NCBI RefSeq assembly: GCF_009928525.1
Contig: NZ_JAABOK010000007.1
Coordinates: 310,001 to 374,000 of the forward strand
Source of the DNA: Chitinophaga solisilvae
GTDB taxonomy: Bacteria > Bacteroidota > Bacteroidia > Chitinophagales > Chitinophagaceae
Reading direction: 5' to 3'
DNA: 64,000 bases
A program made the position numbers and the translations under genes. Below, piece after piece: positions 50,705 to 58,144 of this stretch. A model generated the notes under the pieces. The model ran no database searches. It had not been told where the DNA came from and saw only the letters and a list, made by a program, of their open reading frames with translations. Numbering within the stretch: position 1 is the stretch's first letter; every line of letters starts with the position of its first letter.

Positions 50705-51976
50705 ATGGCATATACGACAATTAACGATGCAGTACAACTTATTCAGTCTGGTCATACGGTTTTCATTCATACTGCCGCAGCTACTCCGCGTGAGCTTGTA
50801 AAGGCGATGGCAGCCAGAAGCCCGGAGCTGCGCCATGTGCGGCTTGTCAGCATACACACGGAATGGGAGGCTCCCTATGCTGATCCGGCCCATGCACAAT
50901 CTTTTCAGATAGATACTTTTTTTGTCGGCAAGAATATACGCAAGGCTGTAAACGAAGGCCGGGCCAATTATGTGCCGATGTTTCTCAGCGAGATACCGCA
51001 TTACTTCCGTACGCTGGAAGACCCTATTGATGTAGCATTGATTTCGGTATCACCACCGGATAAAAACGGGTACTGTACTTTAGGTGTTTCCTGCGATGTG
51101 TCCAAGGCAGCGATTGATGTGGCTAAAATCATTATTGCGGAGGTAAATCCCAATATGCCGCGTGTATTGGGAGATGGTGTCATTCACATTTCTAAAATCA
51201 CAGCTGCGGTAGATGTGGACTATCCGATCTATGCCGCTGAAGTACGGCCTTCCAGCCACGTTGAACTGGCTATCGGCAAACATGCCGCCTCTCTGATAGA
51301 CGACCGGGCTACGCTGCAGATGGGCATCGGTGGTATTCCCAATGCCGTGCTGCAATCGCTCTCTTCCCACAAGGATCTCGGTATTCACACAGAGATGTTT
51401 TCTGATGGCATCATCGACCTGGTAGAAAGAGGTGTCATTACCAACAAATATAAAGCTATACATCCCGGCCTGCTGGTATCCAGCTTTGCCATCGGCAGCC
51501 GCCGCCTGTACGATTTTATGGATAACAACCTGATTATCCGGCTGATGGATGTAGCGTATGTCAACAATCCTACTACTATCAGGAAAAATCCTAAAGTCAC
51601 TGCCATCAACAGTGCAATAGAAATTGATATTTTCGGACAGGTATGTGCGGATTCCATTGGCTTCCGGCAATACAGCGGCGTAGGCGGCCAGATGGACTTT
51701 ATGCGCGGTGCGGCGCTTTCTCCCGGCGGCAAGCCCATCATCGCTATTCCGTCTACCACTTCCGGCGGCATTTCCCGCATTGTTTCCCGGTTGCAACCCG
51801 GCGCCAGCGTAGTAACTACCCGTGCGCACGTGCATTACGTAGTCACAGAATACGGTATTGCACACCTGATGGGCAAAAACCTGAAACAACGCGCCCAGGC
51901 ACTGATCAGCATTGCCCATCCCGATCACCGGGATCAACTGCAACGGGACGCCTTTGAGATCTTCAAGGTATTTTAG
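50705..51976 (+). CDS. Acetyl-CoA hydrolase/transferase family protein
   Basis: 423 residues of the family that includes 4-hydroxybutyrate CoA-transferase and acetate CoA-transferases. Visible: GIGGIPNAVLQSL, the catalytic Glu region HTEMFSDGIIDLVE, and GVGGQMDFMRGAALS and VVTEYGIAHLMGKN at the C-terminal half. The CoA acceptor cannot be told from sequence. It is followed by the lpxR-like gene after 24 nt, so the two may be co-transcribed, though no functional link is obvious. Confidence 0.9.
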   Translation: MAYTTINDAVQLIQSGHTVFIHTAAATPRELVKAMAARSPELRHVRLVSIHTEWEAPYADPAHAQSFQIDTFFVGKNIRKAVNEGRANYVPMFLSEIPHYFRTLEDPIDVALISVSPPDKNGYCTLGVSCDVSKAAIDVAKIIIAEVNPNMPRVLGDGVIHISKITAAVDVDYPIYAAEVRPSSHVELAIGKHAASLIDDRATLQMGIGGIPNAVLQSLSSHKDLGIHTEMFSDGIIDLVERGVITNKYKAIHPGLLVSSFAIGSRRLYDFMDNNLIIRLMDVAYVNNPTTIRKNPKVTAINSAIEIDIFGQVCADSIGFRQYSGVGGQMDFMRGAALSPGGKPIIAIPSTTSGGISRIVSRLQPGASVVTTRAHVHYVVTEYGIAHLMGKNLKQRAQALISIAHPDHRDQLQRDAFEIFKVF

Positions 51977-52000
51977 GCTTCCGCTCTAAAGCGATGGCGT

Positions 52001-53005
52001 ATGAAGAAGTTACTACTCCCCGTGATACTATGCATTACGGTTGCAACGCATGCGCAGATTACGCAGAACGCAGCGCAACTATTACGCCTGTACGAAGATG
52101 ATGATTTCTTTAACGTATGGGGAAGAGGTACTGATAAAGGCTACAGCAATGGCAGCAGTATCGGTTACGTATATATGAAAAAGAAACCATCGGTTTTCAT
52201 CGACAACTGGTTGTTTCCGAAAGCCGGAAAGGACGCCGTTAATGTGTTCGACTGGGCGCTGATGCAGATTATGATTACGCCTAACCAGATTGCAGACACC
52301 AGTTTTCATCCGGAAGACTATTACTATGCCGGAGCGCTGTTTGCCACGCATGGTCTTACCTCTTATGATCCTGTTAAAAAATACAGCCTGCGGTCAGAAA
52401 TAGTATTCGGCGTGCTGGGCCCCTGGTCGCTGGCAAAGGAAACACAAACCCTGTTTCATCATATCATCAACTACCGGCCGCCGGAAGGCTGGGAACACCA
52501 GGTTCCCAATTCGCCCCTGCTCAATTATAATTTCACCTACGAAAGAATGGTATGGGAATACCGCCGCAGCGGGGAAGTTGTTGCCGGCATTACCGGCAGG
52601 GCCGGCACGATGATTACCGGCTTTACAGCACAGGTATATGCCCGCTATGGCCTTATCAATCCCTATTTCGGGGATACCGATGTCCAACGCGCCATGCGCA
52701 GGAAATTTCAGCTGTATCTGATGGTCTGGCCGCAGTTCACCGCCGTTGCCTATAATGCGTTGCTGCAGGGCGGCATCTTCCGTTCCAGGGATACCAATTT
52801 TGAAGAACTGGAGGGAAAGCATACCTCGCATATGAGAAGGTTTTCCATCGGGCTGGACTATGGCATCGGAATCGGCATTGGCCGTACCTCCGTCTGCTAC
52901 ACCCAGCAAACGCGCACCGCCTGGATGAGTGGCACGGGAAAACATTCGGTCGGGAACATTACGCTGTTAATTCCGCTGTCCCCATCAACCAATTCGTCCC
53001 GCTAG
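52001..53005 (+). CDS. LpxR-type lipid A deacylase, outer membrane
   Basis: 334 residues with a signal peptide ending in THAQ. The LpxR active-site region is seen as YEDDDFFNVWGRGTDKGYSN (Asp, Thr-Asp and Asn positions) and GVLGPWSLAKETQTLFHHI (Ser and His). The barrel pattern and ending GNITLLIPL fit a 12-strand outer-membrane enzyme. LpxR removes the 3'-acyloxyacyl group from lipid A in Salmonella and Helicobacter; the same activity is inferred here. Confidence 0.85.
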   Translation: MKKLLLPVILCITVATHAQITQNAAQLLRLYEDDDFFNVWGRGTDKGYSNGSSIGYVYMKKKPSVFIDNWLFPKAGKDAVNVFDWALMQIMITPNQIADTSFHPEDYYYAGALFATHGLTSYDPVKKYSLRSEIVFGVLGPWSLAKETQTLFHHIINYRPPEGWEHQVPNSPLLNYNFTYERMVWEYRRSGEVVAGITGRAGTMITGFTAQVYARYGLINPYFGDTDVQRAMRRKFQLYLMVWPQFTAVAYNALLQGGIFRSRDTNFEELEGKHTSHMRRFSIGLDYGIGIGIGRTSVCYTQQTRTAWMSGTGKHSVGNITLLIPLSPSTNSSR

Positions 53006-53032
53006 TGTTATCTTCTTACAAACAAATCAATT

Positions 53033-53560
53033 ATGCGCATTCACCACATAACAGCAGCAGCCTGTCTGGCTGCCCTTACCGCCTGCAGCGGCAGCACGCC
53101 CAAAGCCATGGACGGCAATCAGGATTCCGCCATGAACATACAGGCGGATAACAAAGGGAACATGGATGTACAGCCGATATCCGGCTATTTTGTAAAGAAC
53201 TCCATCCAGCCGGCAGACAGTCTCACGTTCTGGCTGATTGATAATCAGCAATCATTTGACAGCCTGTTTGGAATGGCGAAGACCATGAATAACACTATTG
53301 ACAAACCTGATTTCGGCACCCGGCTGGTAGTAGCCGCCACAATGCCAGCTACCTACTATGGCACGCAGATACAGCTGGAATCCGCCACCATAGATAATGT
53401 CAGTAATAATGCCGAAATGCATTTTGTTGCGCCGGCCAAAACAAAAAACTCTTATTCCGTACTGCCGTTATGGTTAGGTACTATTCCTAAAACGGGCAAG
53501 ACCACCATTAAATTCTACACCGGCGATCAGCTGACCGCCACCATTACAACACCGGAGTAA
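53033..53560 (+). CDS. Lipoprotein of unknown function
   Basis: 175 residues. Lipoprotein signal MRIHHITAAACLAALTAC, a Ser/Asp/Asn-rich linker, then a compact beta-rich domain (SLTFWLIDNQQSFDSLFGMA, FGTRLVVAATMPATYYGTQI, TTIKFYTGDQLTATI). The second half has a faint likeness to PrcB C-terminal domains, but I cannot assign it. It starts 27 nt after lpxR and overlaps the convergent gene by 17 nt. Confidence 0.72.
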   Translation: MRIHHITAAACLAALTACSGSTPKAMDGNQDSAMNIQADNKGNMDVQPISGYFVKNSIQPADSLTFWLIDNQQSFDSLFGMAKTMNNTIDKPDFGTRLVVAATMPATYYGTQIQLESATIDNVSNNAEMHFVAPAKTKNSYSVLPLWLGTIPKTGKTTIKFYTGDQLTATITTPE

Positions 53561-54014
53561 AATGGTTGGTCACCACCTGAAACCGGAACCGGAAAATCTG
53601 TTCCAGTCTTCGTTTTACAAACAGGTAATGCGCCAGGCGGCCCAGCCATCCTAATGGCAGGCTGTAATGCACCAGGTCTGTCATTTCTATACCACCGGCC
53701 ACCTCTTTAAAATGATGCTGGTGATGCCACATCCGGTAAGGCCCTGCGCGTTGTTCATCTACAAAATAAACGCCTTCGCGTACATGGGTGATTTCGGTTA
53801 CCCACGTCAGCGGGATACCGGCCAGTGGACTCACCTTATAGGTAATGATAAGACCGGGATACACCGGACCTTCCTGTGGTGGAGAGGTAACCCGGAAACG
53901 CATGTCCGGCGGGGTAATATCTGCCAGGTTCTCAGGCATGGAAAAATAATCCCATACTTCCGGCAGGGAAGCCGGAATGAGCTGGGTGCGTTTTAAAACA
54001 TATATACGGGACAT
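53544..54014 (-). CDS. SRPBCC family ligand-binding protein
   Basis: 156 residues of the START/SRPBCC fold. It begins YVLKRTQLIPASLPEVWDYF and has PENLADITPPDMRFRVTSPP, VREGVYFVDEQRAGPYRMWH, and DLVHYSLPLGWLGRLAHYLF. It belongs to the group often labelled cell-division inhibitor-like SRPBCC; the ligand is unknown. A single gene, convergent with the lipoprotein gene at 53033. Confidence 0.85.
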   Translation of the reverse strand: MSRIYVLKRTQLIPASLPEVWDYFSMPENLADITPPDMRFRVTSPPQEGPVYPGLIITYKVSPLAGIPLTWVTEITHVREGVYFVDEQRAGPYRMWHHQHHFKEVAGGIEMTDLVHYSLPLGWLGRLAHYLFVKRRLEQIFRFRFQVVTNHFTPVL

Positions 54015-54111
54015 AATGTAAAGATAATGAAAGCCCGCCGGCCACCAGCAAGGCTTTTATAATCTGCCGGCCCAAACCTGTTTATTCTCTTTCTGCTTTC
54101 CTCCGTTTTCG

Positions 54112-54119
54112 TAAGTTTG
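54112..54119 (+). promoter_or_regulatory. -7 promoter element of the Ig-like lipoprotein gene
   Basis: TAAGTTTG, exact consensus, 24 nt before ATG 54144. Confidence 0.5.
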
Positions 54120-54143
54120 TAGAATATTTAATCAGACAGGTAC

Positions 54144-55601
54144 ATGTATCGATATATCAGGAGCTGGGCTTTCCCGCTGTTTTTTTTAATGATTTCCGTT
54201 CTACTGACCCGCTGCGCCAATATAGTGCCGCCCAGCGGAGGCCCGCGCGACAGCTTACCGCCTACCCTGCTGGCAGTGAATCCGAAAGACTCCTCCCTGC
54301 ACTTCAAGAACAAGAAAGTATATTTTGTATTCGATGAATTTGTGGAACTCGATAATGTGAATGATAAAATCATCGTGTCTCCTACCCTGAAACGTACGCC
54401 CATCGTAACCGCCAAGCTGCATACCGTTACCATGGAAATCAAGGATACCCTGAAGGAAAACACCACCTACACCTTCAACTTTGCAGACGCCATCCGGGAT
54501 ATCAATGAACGGAATGCCATCCCCGACTTTCAGTATGTAGTATCTACCGGCAACTACCTGGATAGCTTACAGGTAACCGGGCAGCTGATAGATGCGGAAA
54601 CAGGGAGGCCGGACAGTAACATCGCCGTGATGCTGTACCGTGGAGTTGAAGACTCCGTCGTATCCAAGGAGAAGCCCGTGTATTACGCCAAAACCAAAAG
54701 CGATGGCTCTTTCCGCTTTAAAAACCTGGCGCCGGGCAGCTATAAGATTTTTGCACTGAAAGAAGAAGACCGCGACCTCCAGTATAATCAGCCTTCAGAA
54801 CTGATTGCCTTCCGTGAAGAGCCGGTAGTATTGAAAGAAAGCAATATAGCAGACATAAACATGCTGCTGTTTATGGAACGTGACAGTACCATTAAACCGC
54901 CGCCCGAACCTGTTGATTCAGCAGACCTGGACGAACCGGTGCAGGAAGAGAAAAAGAAAAAGCTGCCTAAACTGCAGGCCACGCCAACACTGGACGGAGG
55001 TCAGCAGGAACTGCCCCAGCCCATGACCATCACCTTTAACCTGCCTCTGAGAAACCTGGACAGCGCCAGGATGACGCTCGGCGAAGACAGTGCCTATACG
55101 CCTGTAACCTTTACCAGCACCATGGACTCTACCCATACCCGGCTGAGCATCGGTTACACCTGGAAAGAAGGACTGCCGTACCGCCTCATTATTCCGAAAG
55201 ATGCGCCTACAGATACCGCAGGGCAGCAGCTGGCCCGTGCGGACACCATCAGCTTTAAAGCCAAGAAAGTCAGCGACTATGCTATCTTCAGCGGTACGCT
55301 GAAAATCAGCGACAGTACCCGCAACGCCCTGCACAACGATTCCATGCACTACGTTATTCAGCTCGTGCAGGACAAAACCATCAAATACTCCGGGGAAGCC
55401 GTTAACGGCTTATGGCTGCAGAAGTTCATCACACCGGGAGAATATGAAGTACGGGTGCTGCTGGATAAAAACGGTAACGGTAAATGGGATCGCGGCAATT
55501 ACTATACCCAGCCTAAAAAGCAGCCGGAGCGGGTCATTCTCATCCCCGGCAAACAAAACCTGAAAGCATACTGGTCCGTTAAACAGACCATAGAAATATA
55601 A
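54144..55601 (+). CDS. Ig-like domain lipoprotein
   Basis: 485 residues. The lipoprotein signal ends in LLTRC, followed by the group signature NIVPPSGGPRDSLPPTLL. A Big_5-like Ig domain covers about residues 35-130. A carboxypeptidase-regulatory-like domain follows at about 150-230 (VTGQLIDAETGRPDSNIAVM, GSFRFKNLAPGSYKIFALKE), then a Pro/Glu/Lys linker and a second beta-rich half. It is probably an outer-membrane-anchored structural protein. It stands alone between SRPBCC and recR. Confidence 0.83.
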   Translation: MYRYIRSWAFPLFFLMISVLLTRCANIVPPSGGPRDSLPPTLLAVNPKDSSLHFKNKKVYFVFDEFVELDNVNDKIIVSPTLKRTPIVTAKLHTVTMEIKDTLKENTTYTFNFADAIRDINERNAIPDFQYVVSTGNYLDSLQVTGQLIDAETGRPDSNIAVMLYRGVEDSVVSKEKPVYYAKTKSDGSFRFKNLAPGSYKIFALKEEDRDLQYNQPSELIAFREEPVVLKESNIADINMLLFMERDSTIKPPPEPVDSADLDEPVQEEKKKKLPKLQATPTLDGGQQELPQPMTITFNLPLRNLDSARMTLGEDSAYTPVTFTSTMDSTHTRLSIGYTWKEGLPYRLIIPKDAPTDTAGQQLARADTISFKAKKVSDYAIFSGTLKISDSTRNALHNDSMHYVIQLVQDKTIKYSGEAVNGLWLQKFITPGEYEVRVLLDKNGNGKWDRGNYYTQPKKQPERVILIPGKQNLKAYWSVKQTIEI

Positions 55602-55649
55602 TTTATTGGCGCTGCCCTGGCAATGCTGCGGGTACAGCGCCAATATTCC

Positions 55650-55657
55650 TAACTTTG
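55650..55657 (+). promoter_or_regulatory. -7 promoter element of recR, leaderless geometry
   Basis: TAACTTTG, exact consensus, leaving only 4 nt to ATG 55662. The predicted transcription start falls on or next to the start codon. Confidence 0.5.
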
Positions 55658-55661
55658 CATT

Positions 55662-56279
55662 ATGGTATTTTCCTCCGCCCTGATAGAGAACGCAGTAAAT
55701 GAATTCGCCAGACTGCCGGGCATCGGTAAGAAAACGGCGCTGCGCCTGGTTTTGCACCTGCTGAAGCAGGAAACAGCCCAGGTACAGCAGTTTGGTGAAG
55801 CGATTGCCCGTATGCGGCAACAGATCAGGTTTTGCAAGGTTTGTCACAATGTATCCGATGAGGAACTGTGCAGCATCTGCAGCAGCCACTCCCGCCACCG
55901 CCACGTGGTGTGCCTGGTAGAGAGCATCCGGGATGTGATGGCGATTGAAAATACCCAGCAGTTCAATGGTCTGTATCATGTACTGGGCGGCATCATCTCT
56001 CCTATTGACGGTATCGGTCCGGAACAGTTAAACATACAATCCCTGGTAGACAGGGTGAAGCACGACGGTGTAGAAGAAGTGATTATGGCGCTGAGCCCGA
56101 CCATTGAAGGCGATACCACCATTTATTACCTCTCCAAAAAGCTAAAGGAGTTCCCGGTAAAAATTACGACCATCGCCAGAGGCATCGCCTTCGGAGGCGA
56201 ACTGGAATACGCCGACGAAATGACGCTCGCCCGCTCCATCTCCAACCGCCTGCCACTCGACAGCTACGTCAAACCCTGA
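55662..56279 (+). CDS. recR: Recombination mediator protein RecR
   Basis: 205 residues. Works with RecO (and RecF) to load RecA at single-strand gaps. The N-terminal helix-hairpin-helix is FARLPGIGKKTALRLVLHLL. The zinc finger is C-x2-C in FCKVCHNVSDEELCSIC. The Toprim domain has CLVESIRDVMAIE and VLGGIISPIDGIGPEQLN. Normal length. Element H9 starts 5 nt after its stop codon. Confidence 0.97.
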   Translation: MVFSSALIENAVNEFARLPGIGKKTALRLVLHLLKQETAQVQQFGEAIARMRQQIRFCKVCHNVSDEELCSICSSHSRHRHVVCLVESIRDVMAIENTQQFNGLYHVLGGIISPIDGIGPEQLNIQSLVDRVKHDGVEEVIMALSPTIEGDTTIYYLSKKLKEFPVKITTIARGIAFGGELEYADEMTLARSISNRLPLDSYVKP

Positions 56280-56284
56280 TCATG

Positions 56285-56405
56285 TGATTATTTAATTATT
56301 TGAGATTTGGTTATTTAAAATGCAGCGGAGATTTTCGCGTATACCTTATTCGCAATAATCTCCGCTGCATTTTAAATAACCAAATCTCAAATAATTAAAT
56401 AACCA
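56285..56405. repeat. Long inverted repeat element H9 (A-type), 3' of recR
   Basis: 49-bp arms at 56285-56333 and 56357-56405, one mismatch, 23-nt loop. The arm shares ATTTGAGATTTGGTTATTT and the core AATGCAGCGGAGATT with H1, but the loop differs. Confidence 0.95.
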
Positions 56406-56472
56406 AAATAAATACGGGCGCTCAATAGCGCCCGTCTTCGTTTAACCTGTAATTCCACGTTATGAAAAGGTG

Positions 56473-56688
56473 TCATCGCCCTTTTTGGGATGGGCGCTGA
56501 AATATTTTATGATTGGTTTCTGATCCTTGTTGTTGCCGCAGTTCTTTCCAGCGCTTCATTTCGTATTTATTAAGGAAACATACCTTAAACACTTCTGACT
56601 GGCTGCCGTTGTTCACTTCCGGTACCGGGTGTAATCCCAGACTGGCTAGATGTTCACGGAGGGCATGGATATGTTTGGATATAGACAT
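56473..56688 (-). CDS. Small protein of unknown function
   Basis: 71 residues, not recognised. Basic and probably helical (KHIHALREHLASLGLHPVPE, YEMKRWKELRQQQGSE). No signal peptide. It has a full-match promoter 155 nt upstream on the minus strand, which supports it being real. It would have an unusually long 5' leader. Confidence 0.55.
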   Translation of the reverse strand: MSISKHIHALREHLASLGLHPVPEVNNGSQSEVFKVCFLNKYEMKRWKELRQQQGSETNHKIFQRPSQKGR

Positions 56689-56851
56689 GATTTAAATTTG
56701 TTGTAATAAAGAGGGAGAACTAATGACAAATCTGTTCACTGTATATTAACAGCAACACCCTGGGATACAGCAGCCATGGAGCTGGGCGGCCTTTGCCGGG
56801 TTTATCAGTATGTTTAAATCATTTCGTTGCATGTTGTTTCTTATTACCCTA

Positions 56852-56884
56852 CAAATATAGTAGACTTTATAGACTTCTACCAAA
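56852..56884 (-). promoter_or_regulatory. Promoter of the 56473 gene, with flanking direct repeats
   Basis: On the minus strand, -33 TTTG (56881-56884), 21-nt spacer, -7 TATATTTG (56852-56859). TTTATAGAC occurs on the plus strand at 56866-56874 and 56896-56904, exactly 30 nt apart (three helical turns), so it is a candidate operator. The rest of the 56689-57090 gap holds the metH promoter and riboswitch. Confidence 0.55.
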
Positions 56885-56983
56885 TAAAACTTCTATTTAT
56901 AGACAAAATCTATATCATACACTGCAGATATAATCAGCAAAACATTCGTATAAAAGCGTTGTCCGGACTTCAGATAACGGGGA

Positions 56984-57012
56984 TTGAAAGATCTTAAAAT
57001 AGTTTATCTTTA
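56984..57012 (+). promoter_or_regulatory. Probable metH promoter
   Basis: TTG (56984-56986), 18-nt spacer, TATCTTTA (57005-57012, one mismatch). The predicted start of transcription is at the 5' edge of the riboswitch candidate. Confidence 0.45.
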
Positions 57013-57019
57013 CAGGATA

Positions 57020-57087
57020 ATACGGGGTGGATTTGTTTATTGTTCGACCCTGTGTGCTCTTAAACTGAAACTAATAAACGCATTAAG
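57020..57087 (+). promoter_or_regulatory. SAM-II-like riboswitch candidate upstream of metH
   Basis: H-type pseudoknot. Stem 1 is 57020-57028 with 57047-57055 (core ACGGGGT/ACCCTGT). Stem 2 is 57035-57042 with 57072-57079 (GTTTATT/AATAAAC). Conserved-looking blocks appear in SAM-II order: GGTGGATTTG after the 5' strand of stem 1, TTAAAC in loop 3, and CGCATTAAGA after stem 2. The 3' strand of stem 2 lies 12-19 nt before the ATG, so folding would block ribosome access. SAM-II senses S-adenosylmethionine upstream of methionine genes. The match is from memory, not a covariance search. Confidence 0.6.
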
Positions 57088-57090
57088 AAC

Positions 57091-58107
57091 ATGAAATCTT
57101 TACAAGACTGCGCAAATGAGCGTGTGCTCATTATTGACGGTGCAATGGGCACCATGATTCAACGGTACAAACTCGAAGAATCAGATTACAGGGGAACCCG
57201 CTTTGCTGACTACCATAGTGATCTCAAAGGCAACAATGACCTCCTGAACCTCACACAGCCCCATATTATAGAAGCCATACATAAAGAGTACCTCGAAGCA
57301 GGCGCTGATATTATTGAAACCAATACTTTCAGCAGCACTTCCATAGCTATGGCTGACTATGATATGCAGGCACTGGCCTATGAACTGAATGTGGCTGCTG
57401 CCAGCATTGCCAAAAAAGCCGCCACAGAATATACCGCAAAGAATCCCGACAAGCCCCGCTTCGTTGCCGGCGCTATCGGACCATTGAACAAAACCCTCTC
57501 CCTCTCCCCGGATGTGAACAACCCCGGGTTCCGCTCCGTTACCTTCGATGAAGTAGCGGCAGCCTATGAGGAGCAGATCAAAGGCTTGTCAGACGGCGGC
57601 GTGGATATACTCCTCATCGAAACCATCTTCGATACGCTCAACTGCAAGGCCGCGATATACGCCATCAAAAAATACTTCCGAGAATCCGGCAAACCGGAAC
57701 TGCCTGTCATGATCTCCGGTACCATCACGGATGCCTCCGGCAGAACCCTGAGCGGCCAGACCCTGGAAGCATTCTACATCTCCGTGATGCACGCCAATCC
57801 ATTCTCTGTCGGACTGAACTGTGCACTCGGCGGACAACAGATGCGTCCTTACGTGGAAGAGCTTTCCAATATCGCCAGCTGCTATGTCAGCTGCTACCCG
57901 AATGCCGGCCTGCCTAACGCCTTCGGCGAATACGACGAGGAACCGGAAGATACTGCCTGCATCATCGAAGACTTTGCCTCATCAGGCTTTGTAAATATTG
58001 TTGGCGGCTGCTGCGGTACTACACCGGATCACATCCGCCACATTGCCATGCATGTGAAAAATATTAAACCCCGCACAAAGCCAGCACTGGCTGCAGCACT
58101 GGCATAA
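57091..58107 (+). CDS. metH: Methionine synthase N-terminal half: homocysteine S-methyltransferase domain
   Basis: 338 residues. This is the zinc-dependent homocysteine-binding barrel of cobalamin-dependent methionine synthase, encoded as a separate protein. It starts with ERVLIIDGAMGTMIQRYKLE and has ETNTFSSTSIAMADY. The zinc cysteines are in GLNCALGG and IVGGCCGTTPDHI. The rest of MetH is encoded by the next gene after 37 nt in another frame, with its own start. It is under the probable riboswitch at 57020. Confidence 0.93.
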   Translation: MKSLQDCANERVLIIDGAMGTMIQRYKLEESDYRGTRFADYHSDLKGNNDLLNLTQPHIIEAIHKEYLEAGADIIETNTFSSTSIAMADYDMQALAYELNVAAASIAKKAATEYTAKNPDKPRFVAGAIGPLNKTLSLSPDVNNPGFRSVTFDEVAAAYEEQIKGLSDGGVDILLIETIFDTLNCKAAIYAIKKYFRESGKPELPVMISGTITDASGRTLSGQTLEAFYISVMHANPFSVGLNCALGGQQMRPYVEELSNIASCYVSCYPNAGLPNAFGEYDEEPEDTACIIEDFASSGFVNIVGGCCGTTPDHIRHIAMHVKNIKPRTKPALAAALA

Positions 58108-58144
58108 CAAGGGTTCTACATTCTAAATTTGAGTAACAAGCAAC

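Noticed and set aside
58108..58144. metH as a frameshifted pseudogene
   Set aside because: The gap has a clear stop, a new start, and both parts have complete domains and normal total length. Split metH is known in related bacteria.
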